From the NCBI GenBank assembly GCA_020638135.1, contig JACKJE010000031.1, positions 1-28,579 on the forward strand: a stretch of 28,579 bases of DNA, read 5' to 3'. The notes below the pieces were generated by a model. The model was not told where the DNA came from, did no database searches, and saw only the letters and a list, made by a program, of their open reading frames with translations. The translations under genes and the position numbers were made by a program. Numbering within the stretch: position 1 is the first letter of the stretch; every line of letters begins with the position of its first letter. Origin of the DNA: Methylobacteriaceae bacterium (lineage in GTDB: Bacteria > Pseudomonadota > Alphaproteobacteria > Rhizobiales > Beijerinckiaceae). This document shows positions 1 through 7,716 of this stretch, in pieces.

Positions 1-69
1 CCCCGCAATCGCCGCAAGGCTTGACTATCCGTTGCTCCGAAGCCGCTTCGGCGGCGCGCGGACTGACGC

Positions 70-1122
70 ATGGCCTATTACGCGACGTCGGCAGACCTGA
101 GTCCCACATCCATCGGAAAATCCCGCGGCGCGGCGATTGGATTCAGCGTCGTGCGGCTTGCAGCCGTCTTTGCGCTGTTCGCCGGCTTCGTCGTTGTCGC
201 CGCCCAGATGGTCGGGCGGGAGGTCGATCCGGCGTCGAGCCAGTCCCGCGCCTCTCGCCGGCTCGCCCTCGATAATGCGCCGGCCACGATCGTGCCAGGC
301 AAGCGCCGCAAGGCGGAAGCGCCGGCGGCCAAGGTCGCGACAGGGCCGCTCGACGAGGATTCCTCGCTCGACATCGCGCAGCAGGTGCGCGACCGCATGA
401 TCCCGGAGGACGAACTCGCCCGGCAGCTCATGGTCTTCGGCGACGGTATGGACAAGTTGCAGTTCGGTCCGGTCAACGTGCGCCGTCGGCTGGTCGAGAC
501 GGTCATCCGCGCCGCCCAGCGCGCCGACTACGACCCGACATTGCTGATGGCGATCGCCGACAAGGAATCGAGCCTGCGCGCGACGGCGCGGGCCGGCACG
601 TCGTCGGCGGCGGGCCTGTTCCAGTTCATCGACAAGACATGGCTGCAGGCGATCCGCATGTTCGGCGCGCAGCACGGGCTGGCGCGCGAGGCCGCGCTGA
701 TCGAGGGGCCCGACGACAAGCCGAGCATAGCCGACGAGGACGAGCGCGCCCGCGTGCTGGCCCTGCGCGAACGGCCCTATCTGGCGGCGGTCATGGCCGC
801 CGAAATGTTGAAGCGCGATGGCGACAAGGTCGCCGAGAACGTCGGCCGGCCGCTGACCGCCGGCGAGACCTATCTCATTCATTTCCTGGGCACGCGCGAC
901 GCACGCCTGTTCATGTCGCGGCTGGCCGAGGCGCCGCAGGGTTCGGCCGCCGCCATGCTGCCGAAGCCTGCCCGCGCCAACAAGCCGATCTTCTACGAGC
1001 GCGGCAAGGCCAAGGCGGTCGCCGACGTGCACAAGAAGTTCGAGGACATGATGGGCCTGCGGCTCGACCGCTACAATCAGGTCCGCGACATCGCCGGCGC
1101 CATGGCTTACAGCGGCGACTGA
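70..1122 (+). CDS. Membrane-anchored lytic transglycosylase-like (SLT domain) protein
   Basis: The 350-residue protein probably cleaves peptidoglycan glycan strands in the periplasm. A hydrophobic segment at about residues 24-46 looks like an N-terminal membrane anchor or uncleaved signal. The SLT-like core begins near residue 150: LLMAIADKESSLRA, with E166 in the position of the catalytic glutamate, followed by the family-typical AAGLFQF stretch. This resembles soluble-transglycosylase/lysozyme-fold proteins. The C-terminal ~80 residues lack a motif I recognise. The ATG at 70 is the first good start that keeps the anchor. The gene converges on the minus-strand SnoaL-like gene, with a hairpin between them. 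The substrate is inferred from the fold, and a non-catalytic or regulatory role is possible. Confidence 0.8.
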   Translation: MAYYATSADLSPTSIGKSRGAAIGFSVVRLAAVFALFAGFVVVAAQMVGREVDPASSQSRASRRLALDNAPATIVPGKRRKAEAPAAKVATGPLDEDSSLDIAQQVRDRMIPEDELARQLMVFGDGMDKLQFGPVNVRRRLVETVIRAAQRADYDPTLLMAIADKESSLRATARAGTSSAAGLFQFIDKTWLQAIRMFGAQHGLAREAALIEGPDDKPSIADEDERARVLALRERPYLAAVMAAEMLKRDGDKVAENVGRPLTAGETYLIHFLGTRDARLFMSRLAEAPQGSAAAMLPKPARANKPIFYERGKAKAVADVHKKFEDMMGLRLDRYNQVRDIAGAMAYSGD

Positions 1123-1153
1123 GCGCCCGCCCCCATGCGAGACGGGCGCTTTT
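1122..1153 (+). terminator. Rho-independent terminator after the transglycosylase gene
   Basis: An 8-bp perfect stem (AGCGCCCG at 1122-1129 with CGGGCGCT at 1143-1150) is followed by a short T run. It begins at the last base of the stop codon. The opposite strand has no T run, so it serves the plus-strand gene. Confidence 0.6.
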
Positions 1154-1155
1154 CA

Positions 1156-1587
1156 TCATCGGGAAACGGCGCGCCGCGCAGCGGGGTCGGCGTGATAGGC
1201 CGCAGCCAGCAGGCCGGTGTCCTCGTGGCCGCGGAAGGCGCAGATCTTGCCGTCGCGGAACGTGAAGACGTGGACCCAGTCGTTTTCGCCAGCGACTCCG
1301 TTGCGGTTCATGATCCACGCGGCTGAGCCGCCGACATAGACATTGCTGTCGTTCGCCGCGAAATCCGACGGCGAGAAGCGCGTGATCTCCTGCGTCTCCT
1401 TCAGGTTGCGGAAGAATTCCGCGGCGCCCGCCTTGCCTTTGTGGATGCCGGCCATCGGGACGTCCTCGGGCCGGCCGACCAAGCCAAAGCTCACGTCGTC
1501 GGTCAGCACGGCGAGAATGGCGGGAATGTCGCCTTTGCCGAAAGCCGCGTAGCAGTCCTGCACGATCTTGATGTTGGCGTTGCTCAT
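1156..1587 (-). CDS. SnoaL-like / NTF2-fold protein
   Basis: The 143-residue protein opens with a helix (IVQDCYAAFGKGD) followed by an LTDDVSF strand, which is the typical start of the SnoaL/ketosteroid-isomerase-like alpha+beta fold. Near the end comes HVFTFRDGKICAFRGHED, the usual closing beta hairpin. The family includes small isomerases, hydrolases and many proteins of unknown function, so no reaction can be assigned. I chose the ATG at 1587 because GGAGGA lies just upstream. An upstream ATG at 1647 would add 20 residues unlike the family. It lies 81 nt downstream of the HD/LuxR regulator on the same strand and may be co-transcribed with it. Confidence 0.82.
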   Translation of the reverse strand: MSNANIKIVQDCYAAFGKGDIPAILAVLTDDVSFGLVGRPEDVPMAGIHKGKAGAAEFFRNLKETQEITRFSPSDFAANDSNVYVGGSAAWIMNRNGVAGENDWVHVFTFRDGKICAFRGHEDTGLLAAAYHADPAARRAVSR

Positions 1588-1668
1588 GTCGTCCTCCGTT
1601 TGGCTGATGCCGGGAACGACCTTGGCGCCTCGCCCGCGCCGCCACATGGGGCGAATTCCCTACGCGGC

Positions 1669-3228
1669 TCAACTGAGCCCGTGCTCGATCGCAAACAGCG
1701 TCGCGCCGCCGCGCGTGCGCACGGCGAGTTTGATGAAGATCGACTGCGTCTGGTTGTCGATTGTCTTGGGCGAGACGCCCAGCGCGTTTGCGATCTGCTT
1801 CGTCGACTGCCCGCGCGCGATGGCCCGCAGCACCTCGATTTCGCGTGGCGTGAGGTCGGCGACCAGCGTCTTGTGCGCGGCCTTCGCGTGGCCTGCCGCT
1901 GACAGCACGGCGGCGACCGCATCTGCGTCCAACGTTCCCGCGCGGGCCTCGCGTTTCAGCTCTTGCGCTGCGGCGGACGCGGAGAGGGCGGGGCGGTGCG
2001 GGCGCGGTTCGATCTTGTTCTGGTAGGCTTCGGCGGCAGCGAGAATACGCGCTGGCGCGCTGAGCGCGCCGCCGCGCAGGCCGCGATGATAGCCTGAGCC
2101 GTCGAGCCGCTCGTGATGCTGCGCGACCAGCGCCCCGAGCCGCGCCAGCGCCGGCGGACGGGCAAGCGTGCGTTCGCCGTAGTAGGCGTGCAGGCGCGCC
2201 TGTTCCCAGTCGGCGTCGTTGAAGGGCGAGGGCTTGTTCCAGATGCGCAGCGGGATGCCGACCTGTCCGATATCGTGCAGCAGGCCGGCGCGATAGAGGT
2301 CCTGCGCATCCGCCGCCGGCAGGCCGCAACGCGACGCCGCCTCGCGCGCCAGCGCGGCGACGGCGCGCGAATGGCCTGAAGACCACGGTGACTTGAGATC
2401 GGCGAAATCAGCCATGGCGAGGCAGGCTTCGTCGAATTCCTGGTCGCTCATCGGCAGGTCCGGCTCCGGCGCCAGCGCCTGCACATCGCTCCATGTCACG
2501 CCGTCGAGACCAGCGGTCAGAGTATCCGCGTGATCGAGGTAGAGATCGACGAGGCGCGGCTCGTAGGCGCCTCCGCGCCGCGCCGCGATCTTCGCCGCCG
2601 CGCCTTCCGCGCCGAAGGCCGCCCGCAGCACGATGGCGTCCTGCGCGAAGGCCACGATCCGCACGGCGAGCGCGACCGCCTCGCCTTTCAAGCCGCGTGG
2701 CAGGCCCTTGCCGTCCCAGCGCTCGTAGAGCTGGCCGAGGTTGCGCTGGATTTCCGGGCCGAACCCGAGGCGCTCGGCAAGCCGCTGTGCGACTTCGCAA
2801 TGGCTCGACAATATCTCGACGCTGGCGGACTTGCTCAGCAGCAGCCCGCGCACGACGGCGCCGAGCGCGGCCATGCCGCCGGCGCCGGCATTGGCCCGAC
2901 GCAGATAGGCGAAGATCAGCGCGCCCATTTCGCTGGCCTGCCCGGGATCGATGCGCGCGAAGTCGCGGCGGAAATCGATCTCGTCGCCGAACAAAGTCGC
3001 CATGGCGTGAGTTTCGGCGTTGCAGCCGATGTAGCGAAGCAGCGCGTGGCAGTGGATTTCCGCCACCTCGGATTCGGGCGCGCCGAGCTTGCGGCCAATT
3101 CGATGGGCGAGCACGCAAGATTGCTGCGCGAATTCCAGCGGCTGGCCGAGCGCGAGATCGGTAGCCATCGATAGGGCCGCCATCACCTCGCCGCGCCGGA
3201 CGCGGCTGTCCAATGTCCCGTCCGCCAT
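1669..3228 (-). CDS. HD-GYP-like phosphohydrolase fused to a C-terminal LuxR-type HTH
   Basis: The 519-residue protein appears to have three parts. Residues ~20-200 look like a decayed HD-type half: EIHCHALLRYIGC lacks the HD pair, while YERWDGKGLPRGL at 168-180 recalls the HD-GYP signature. Residues ~275-410 form an intact metal-binding HD domain with GHS at 285-287, HD at 318-319, HHE at 371-373 and DGSGYH at 376-381, where histidine replaces the proline of GYP. Residues ~456-519 are a LuxR/GerE helix-turn-helix (LTPREIEVLRAIARG, then QIANALGVSPKTIDNQ). True HD-GYP proteins hydrolyse cyclic di-GMP. Whether this one does so or only senses a nucleotide is unknown. The gene is divergent from rpsB and followed by the SnoaL-like gene. 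No receiver domain was seen. Confidence 0.85.
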   Translation of the reverse strand: MADGTLDSRVRRGEVMAALSMATDLALGQPLEFAQQSCVLAHRIGRKLGAPESEVAEIHCHALLRYIGCNAETHAMATLFGDEIDFRRDFARIDPGQASEMGALIFAYLRRANAGAGGMAALGAVVRGLLLSKSASVEILSSHCEVAQRLAERLGFGPEIQRNLGQLYERWDGKGLPRGLKGEAVALAVRIVAFAQDAIVLRAAFGAEGAAAKIAARRGGAYEPRLVDLYLDHADTLTAGLDGVTWSDVQALAPEPDLPMSDQEFDEACLAMADFADLKSPWSSGHSRAVAALAREAASRCGLPAADAQDLYRAGLLHDIGQVGIPLRIWNKPSPFNDADWEQARLHAYYGERTLARPPALARLGALVAQHHERLDGSGYHRGLRGGALSAPARILAAAEAYQNKIEPRPHRPALSASAAAQELKREARAGTLDADAVAAVLSAAGHAKAAHKTLVADLTPREIEVLRAIARGQSTKQIANALGVSPKTIDNQTQSIFIKLAVRTRGGATLFAIEHGLS

Positions 3229-3301
3229 GGCGCCACCTTAGATCACGCTGCGCGCCGGCGAAATCGGGCGGTCCGATCGTCGCCACCGGCCGTCCGCCGG
3301 G

Positions 3302-3330
3302 TTGCATCCCCGCCCATCCTCCGCTATACG
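3302..3330 (+). promoter_or_regulatory. Candidate sigma70 promoter of rpsB-tsf
   Basis: TTGCAT at 3302-3307 and TATACG at 3325-3330 are separated by 17 nt. This would start transcription about 105 nt before rpsB, just upstream of the foldable leader. It lies in the divergent gap between the HD/LuxR gene and rpsB. It was found by eye only. Confidence 0.45.
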
Positions 3331-3345
3331 GCCGGCCATTCCACA

Positions 3346-3415
3346 GGCGGACTCTTGCGTTCCTGATTGAAGGAAACGCGTCCGGTGGCCGGATTTCCGG
3401 CCTCTCAAGTCCGCC
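3346..3415 (+). promoter_or_regulatory. Possible structured rpsB 5' leader (three-way junction)
   Basis: The RNA can fold as a closed three-stem element. P1 pairs GGCGGACT (3346-3353) with AGTCCGCC (3408-3415). P2 pairs 3357-3364 with 3371-3379 and has one bulged A. P3 pairs GGCCGG (3387-3392) with CCGGCC (3397-3402) over the loop ATTT. It ends 26 nt before the rpsB start. Known S2 genes in other bacteria are autoregulated through their leaders, so an S2-binding role is plausible here, but it is inferred only from the fold and position. Confidence 0.45.
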
Positions 3416-3441
3416 GAGGCACAACCGGAGAATGATGAATC

Positions 3442-4461
3442 ATGGCGCTTCCTGACGTTTCCATGCGCGGCCTGCTCGAGGCCGGCGCGCATTTCGGCCA
3501 TCAGTCGCACCGCTGGAACCCGAAGATGAACGAGTACATCTTCGGCGTCCGCAACAACATCCACATCATCGACCTCGCCCAGACCGTGCCGCTGTTCCAT
3601 CAGGCGCTGAAGGCCGTGTCCGACACGGTCGCCAAGGGCGGCCGCGTGCTGTTCGTCGGCACCAAGCGTCAGGCGCAGGACCATATCGCCGACGCCGCCA
3701 AGCGCTCGGCCCAGTACTACATCAACTCCCGCTGGCTCGGCGGCATGCTGACCAACTGGAAGACGATTTCGGGCTCCATCAACCGTCTCCGCAAAGTCGA
3801 CGAGCAGCTCTCCTCGGGCGCCTCGGGCCTGACGAAGAAGGAGCGTCTCATGCTGTCGCGCGAGCGCGACAAGCTCGAAAAGGCGCTGGGCGGCATCAAG
3901 GACATGGGCGGCCTGCCGGACCTGATCTTCGTGATCGACACCAACAAGGAACAGCTCGCGATCAAGGAGGCCAACCGCCTCAACATTCCGGTCGCCGCGA
4001 TCCTCGACACGAACTGCGATCCCGACGGCATCGCCTTCCCGATCCCGGCCAATGACGACGCCGGCCGCGCCATCGCGCTCTATTGCGACCTGGTCGCCCG
4101 CGCCGCCATCGACGGCATCGGCCGCGGCCAGGGCGCCTCGGGCGTCGATCTCGGCGCCTCGGAAGAGCCGGTCGCCGAGGAGCTGCCGTCCGCAGCGGCT
4201 TCGGCCGACGCCGGCGAGGAGCCGACCGAAATGTTCGAAATCCTCGCCGCCCCGCGCGGCGCGCCGGACGATCTCGCCAAGCTGCACGGCGTCGGCCCGC
4301 AGCTCGTCAAGAAGCTGAACGACGGCGGCATCTTCCACTTCTGGCAGATCGCGGCGATGAAGCCCGAGGACGCCTCCAAGGTGGACGCCGATCTCAAGCT
4401 CAACGGCCGCATCGACCGCGACGGCTGGATTTCGCAGGCGCGCGGCTTTCTCGCGGCCTGA
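3442..4461 (+). CDS. rpsB: 30S ribosomal protein S2, with C-terminal extension
   Basis: S2 binds the head-body region of the small ribosomal subunit. The N-terminal ~230 residues match the family throughout, for example GAHFGHQSHRWNPKM near residue 15, INSRWLGGMLTNW, and the loop GLPDLIFVIDTNKEQLAIKEA. The protein is 339 residues against about 240 in E. coli. The extra part is an acidic Ala/Glu linker followed by a helix-hairpin-helix-like domain from about residue 275 (LAKLHGVGPQLVKKL), an extension known from alphaproteobacterial S2 proteins. A GGAG lies 11 nt before the ATG. The gene is followed by tsf, the conserved rpsB-tsf pair. Confidence 0.97.
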   Translation: MALPDVSMRGLLEAGAHFGHQSHRWNPKMNEYIFGVRNNIHIIDLAQTVPLFHQALKAVSDTVAKGGRVLFVGTKRQAQDHIADAAKRSAQYYINSRWLGGMLTNWKTISGSINRLRKVDEQLSSGASGLTKKERLMLSRERDKLEKALGGIKDMGGLPDLIFVIDTNKEQLAIKEANRLNIPVAAILDTNCDPDGIAFPIPANDDAGRAIALYCDLVARAAIDGIGRGQGASGVDLGASEEPVAEELPSAAASADAGEEPTEMFEILAAPRGAPDDLAKLHGVGPQLVKKLNDGGIFHFWQIAAMKPEDASKVDADLKLNGRIDRDGWISQARGFLAA

Positions 4462-4466
4462 TCGGC

Positions 4467-4532
4467 TGCGGCCTCGGCCGCAACCGCCTTCACATCGTCA
4501 CACATATCGGGCCTGCCTCGTTTGAGGCGGGC
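4467..4532 (+). promoter_or_regulatory. Two intercistronic hairpins between rpsB and tsf
   Basis: TGCGGCC/GGCCGCA (4467-4473 with 4476-4482) and GCCTGCCTC/GAGGCGGGC (4511-4519 with 4524-4532, one G-T pair) can form stems. Neither is followed by a T run, so they may be RNA-processing or partial attenuation sites rather than full terminators. The effect on the rpsB:tsf ratio is inferred. Confidence 0.35.
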
Positions 4533-4560
4533 CGCAATCGCTAGAAGAGGATTTCCCCCC

Positions 4561-5490
4561 ATGGCCACGATCTCTGCCGGCATGGTGAAGGACCTGCGCG
4601 AAAAGACCGGCGCGGGCATGATGGATTGCAAGACTGCGCTGACCGAGGTCGGCGGCGACATCGAGGCGGCCGTCGACTGGCTGCGCAAGAAGGGCCTCTC
4701 GAAGGCGGCCAAGAAGTCCGGCCGTGTGGCGGCCGAAGGCCTCGTGGCGGCTGCCGTGCGCGACAATGCCGGTGTCGTCGTCGAGGTGAACTCCGAAACC
4801 GACTTCGTCGCCCGCAACGAAGAGTTCCAGGCGCTCGTGCGCTCGATCGCCGCTGTCGCGCTGGAGAAGGGCGACACTGATGTCGCGACGCTGTCGAACC
4901 AGCATTATCCCGGCGGCGCGGGCTCGGTCGCCGACGCCATCTCGAACGCCATCGCCACGATCGGCGAGAACATGACGCTGCGTCGCGCCTCCATGCTGTC
5001 GGTGAACGATGGCGTCATCGGCCAGTACGTGCATTCGCCGATCGCCGACGGCCTCGGCAAGATCGCCGTGCTCGTCGCGCTCGAATCGAAGGGCGACCCG
5101 GCCGTGCTCGCTACGCTGGCCCGCCAGCTCGCCATGCACGTCGCTGCTACCTCGCCGGTCGCGCTCGACGCGGCAAGCGTCGATCCGGCCGTGATCGCGC
5201 GCGAAAAGGCCGTGCTCGCCGACAAGAACGCCGGCAAGCCCGCGCATGTGCTGGAAAAGATCGTGGAATCCGGCCTGAAGACCTATTTCAAGGAAGTGAC
5301 GCTGGTCGATCAGGTCTCGATCCACGCCGACCACGGCGGCAAGACCGTTGCTCAGGCCGTCAAGGACCACGAAGGCAAGGCCGGCGCGCCGATCGTCATC
5401 AAGGGCTTCGTCCGCTACGGGCTCGGCGAGGGCATCGAGAAGGCGGTCGATGATTTCGCCGCCGAAGTCGCCGCCGCCGCCAAGGGCTGA
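4561..5490 (+). CDS. tsf: Elongation factor Ts
   Basis: EF-Ts is the guanine-nucleotide exchange factor that regenerates EF-Tu-GTP. The 309-residue length is normal. The N-terminal UBA-like part carries VKDLREKTGAGMMDCKTAL, and the exchange motif TDFVARN is at residues 80-86. The ATG at 4561 is preceded by AGAGGA and matches the family start. An upstream in-frame ATG at 4522 would add 13 residues unlike the family. It is probably transcribed with rpsB and ends in a strong terminator. Confidence 0.97.
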   Translation: MATISAGMVKDLREKTGAGMMDCKTALTEVGGDIEAAVDWLRKKGLSKAAKKSGRVAAEGLVAAAVRDNAGVVVEVNSETDFVARNEEFQALVRSIAAVALEKGDTDVATLSNQHYPGGAGSVADAISNAIATIGENMTLRRASMLSVNDGVIGQYVHSPIADGLGKIAVLVALESKGDPAVLATLARQLAMHVAATSPVALDAASVDPAVIAREKAVLADKNAGKPAHVLEKIVESGLKTYFKEVTLVDQVSIHADHGGKTVAQAVKDHEGKAGAPIVIKGFVRYGLGEGIEKAVDDFAAEVAAAAKG

Positions 5491-5499
5491 GCGGACCGC

Positions 5500-5543
5500 G
5501 AGCCTTCAGGCTCGCTTGATCGCTGATACGAGCCTGAAGGCTC
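5500..5543. repeat. Paired small palindromes downstream of tsf
   Basis: GAGCCTTCAGGCTC (5500-5513) and its exact reverse complement GAGCCTGAAGGCTC (5530-5543) are 16 nt apart. Each is itself a 6-bp palindrome with a 2-nt centre, so the pair can fold singly or as one larger hairpin. This is typical of small palindromic intergenic repeats. No function is evident. Confidence 0.6.
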
Positions 5544-5551
5544 ACGATCCA

Positions 5552-5586
5552 AACGCCGTCCGCTTCGCGGGCGGCGTTTTTCTTTT
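5552..5586 (+). terminator. Rho-independent terminator of rpsB-tsf
   Basis: The 12-bp stem AACGCCGTCCGC / GCGGGCGGCGTT has one G-T pair and a TTC loop. A T-rich tail (TTTTTCTTTTT) begins inside the stem end. Confidence 0.9.
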
Positions 5587-5589
5587 TGG

Positions 5590-5846
5590 CCGCATGTGAC
5601 CTTCGTCATGGCGATCAGATGACTGACGGCACTCACGTTCCCGCTTCCCGAGAGTCAATCTGCTGACGTTCGGACGGTTCGGAAACGTCCAGTCCGAGCG
5701 AGGCGCAGAATTCGCGTCCGGGCCATTCCGGAACCTCCAGCCGGACTTACGGAACGCACTAGAGTTCATTCAAGCGCCGAAGCGTTGTTTCTGGCCGGGA
5801 CGACGCAGAGGAGCCGACGGTTTGCCGTCGGAACGCGAGGATGAGC
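5590..5846 (+). other. Gene-free stretch, possible small RNA region
   Basis: No convincing protein gene lies between the tsf terminator and the next terminator. Hairpins are visible: GGACG/CGTCC at 5672-5690 and CCGACGG-TTTG-CCGTCGG at 5814-5831. Because the stretch ends in a second, independent terminator, a plus-strand small RNA ending near 5886 is possible. I could not find a convincing promoter. An alternative is degenerate repeat or remnant DNA. Confidence 0.3.
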
Positions 5847-5886
5847 GGAGGAGCGGCGACCCCCATGCCGCTCCTCCTTTTCTTTT
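5847..5886 (+). terminator. Strong terminator with no obvious gene before it
   Basis: A perfect 11-bp stem (GGAGGAGCGGC at 5847-5857, GCCGCTCCTCC at 5867-5877) is followed by TTTTCTTTT. The tsf transcript already has a terminator 260 nt upstream, so this one probably ends a separate transcript or acts as a backup. Confidence 0.8.
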
Positions 5887-5936
5887 CCAGACGCCAATGG
5901 ACGTTCTATGCTCCGGGCTCCCGCAACGAGGGCAGC

Positions 5937-6809
5937 ATGGCGCGCGTCCTGATTCCGCTTCCCGCCCGCGACTATGACCCGACCGAAGCGGCGGTCTCCT
6001 GGCGCGTGCTGCGCGATCTCGGACATTCGATCGTTTTCGCGACGCCCGACGGCGCGCCGTCCGAGGCAGACGATCTCATGCTGCATGGGCGCGGGCTCGA
6101 TCCGTGGGGCTTTAGCCCCGGCCTCGACCGCCTCGTGTTGATCGGCCGTTTTCTGCGCGCCGATGCCGCTGGCCGCGCAGCCTACGATGCGATGGTCTCG
6201 AGCCCCGAATGGCGTTCGCCGATCAGATGGGGCGATGCGCGCGCGCCGGATTTCGATGGGCTGCTGTTGCCCGGCGGCCATCGCGCGCGCGGCATGCGCG
6301 CCTATCTCGAAAGTCCCGTCCTGCAGGCGCTCGCGGTCGATTTCTTCCATGCCGGCAAGCCGGTCGGCGCCGTCTGCCACGGCGTCGTGCTTCTCGCGCG
6401 CAGCGTCGATCCCCTGACCGGCCAGTCCGTGCTGCACGGCCGCAGAACCACGGCGCTGACCTGGGCGCTGGAAAGGAAAGCCGTAAGCGTCGGCCGCATC
6501 GCGCGCTGGTGGGACCCGACCTATTATTCCACCTATCCCGATCAGCCCGGCGAGAGCCAAGGCCATCGCAGCGTGCAGGCGGAAGTCACGCGCGCGTTGG
6601 CCGATCCCGCCGACTTCGAGGACGTGCCAGCCGACATGCCCGACGCCGCGCTCAAGACCAGCGGCCGCGCCCGCGACCGGGCCGACGATTCGCGGCCCGC
6701 TTTCGTGGTCGAGGACGGCAATTACGTCTCGGCGCGCTGGCCCGGAGACGTGCACACCTTCGCCGCCGCTTTCGCGCGCCGGCTGACGGCCGCGGCGGAT
6801 CGGCGCTGA
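5937..6809 (+). CDS. DJ-1/PfpI-family (class I glutamine amidotransferase-like) protein
   Basis: The 290-residue protein has the DJ-1/PfpI layout: strand MARVLIPLPARDYDPTE at the N-terminus, DFDGLLLPGGH before the nucleophile region, and the nucleophile elbow GAVCHG with C147 and H148. Family members include chaperones, glyoxalases and proteases, so the activity is open. The C-terminal third (from ~210) has WWDPTYYSTYPDQPGE and a long tail that I do not recognise in small DJ-1 proteins. I chose the ATG at 5937 because a reading from 5841 would be translated through the preceding terminator. It is followed by pyrH, which appears to have its own promoter. Confidence 0.8.
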   Translation: MARVLIPLPARDYDPTEAAVSWRVLRDLGHSIVFATPDGAPSEADDLMLHGRGLDPWGFSPGLDRLVLIGRFLRADAAGRAAYDAMVSSPEWRSPIRWGDARAPDFDGLLLPGGHRARGMRAYLESPVLQALAVDFFHAGKPVGAVCHGVVLLARSVDPLTGQSVLHGRRTTALTWALERKAVSVGRIARWWDPTYYSTYPDQPGESQGHRSVQAEVTRALADPADFEDVPADMPDAALKTSGRARDRADDSRPAFVVEDGNYVSARWPGDVHTFAAAFARRLTAAADRR

Positions 6810-6836
6810 TGCGGGCGCGGGCATGACCGGCGCGCC

Positions 6837-6865
6837 TTGCCGCCCTTCCGCGCAGACCCTATGAA
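6837..6865 (+). promoter_or_regulatory. Candidate promoter of the pyrH operon
   Basis: TTGCCG at 6837-6842 and TATGAA at 6860-6865 are 17 nt apart, about 65 nt before the pyrH ATG. It was found by eye and has not been tested against background in this GC-rich DNA. Confidence 0.4.
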
Positions 6866-6930
6866 AGCCGCGCGGCTCCCTCAGGGCGAGCGGCGACGAT
6901 TCGGACAACAGCAGCGAGAGCAGGCGAGCG

Positions 6931-7668
6931 ATGACCGCGTCCCCGGCGCAATCCCGTTTCAAGCGCGTGCTGGTGAAACTGTCCGGCGAGGCGCTGCAGG
7001 GCGCCCAGTCGCACGGGCTCGATCCGGAAACCGTCACGCGCATCGCCAGGGACTTGGCCGGCGCGGCAAGAGCGGGCGCCGAGGTGGCGGTCGTGGTCGG
7101 CGGCGGCAATTTCTTTCGCGGCCTGCAGGGCGCCGACAAGGGGATCGAGCGCGCGCGCGGCGATTCCATCGGCATGCTGGCGACTGTCATGAACGCGCTC
7201 GCGCTGGAGCAGGCGGTCGAAGCGCAGGGGCAGCCCGCCCGCACGCTGTCGGCGGTCGCCATGCCCTCGATCTGCCAGCCCTATTCGCGCCAGGCCGCGC
7301 TCGCCCATCTCGCCAAGGGCCGGGTGATCATCCTCGGCGGCGGCACCGGCAATCCCTTCTTCACGACCGATACGGGCGCGGCGCTGCGCGCGGCGGAACT
7401 GTCCTGCGACGCGCTGATGAAGGCGACGCAGGTCGACGGAATCTACACCGCCGACCCGAAAAAGGACCCGAAAGCGCGCCGCTACGAGGCGCTCAGCCAC
7501 GACGAAGCCATCGAAAAGCGGCTCGCCGTCATGGATACCGCGGCATTCGCCCTTGCCCGCGAGAACCGTATTCCGATAATCGTCTTCTCATTGGCCGAGC
7601 CCGGCGCGATCACGAGCGCGTGGGAGGGCAGGGGGCGTTTCACGCTGGTTTCGCCGACGGCCGGCTGA
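6931..7668 (+). CDS. pyrH: UMP kinase
   Basis: UMP kinase phosphorylates UMP to UDP with ATP and belongs to the amino-acid-kinase fold, distinct from eukaryotic UMP/CMP kinases. The 245-residue length is normal. The N-terminal VLVKLSGEAL (K16) and the glycine-rich VVVGGGNFFRG belong to the nucleotide/phosphate-binding region, and DGIYTADPKKDPKA is the signature stretch. AGGCGAG precedes the ATG. It heads the conserved set pyrH-frr-uppS-cdsA-dxr. Confidence 0.97.
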   Translation: MTASPAQSRFKRVLVKLSGEALQGAQSHGLDPETVTRIARDLAGAARAGAEVAVVVGGGNFFRGLQGADKGIERARGDSIGMLATVMNALALEQAVEAQGQPARTLSAVAMPSICQPYSRQAALAHLAKGRVIILGGGTGNPFFTTDTGAALRAAELSCDALMKATQVDGIYTADPKKDPKARRYEALSHDEAIEKRLAVMDTAAFALARENRIPIIVFSLAEPGAITSAWEGRGRFTLVSPTAG

Positions 7669-7716
7669 CCGCGCCGTTATTGCGCCCTGAACGGGCGCCA
7701 CATTGCAGGTGACGAC

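Noticed and set aside
5542..5769. 75-codon minus-strand frame in the gap after tsf
   Set aside because: It overlaps the tsf terminator, has no ribosome-binding site or recognisable product, and is better explained as part of a non-coding or degenerate stretch.
5841..5936. Upstream start for the DJ-1/PfpI-like gene
   Set aside because: The extension would be encoded by the strong terminator at 5847-5886. The ATG at 5937 starts directly at the first strand of the fold.
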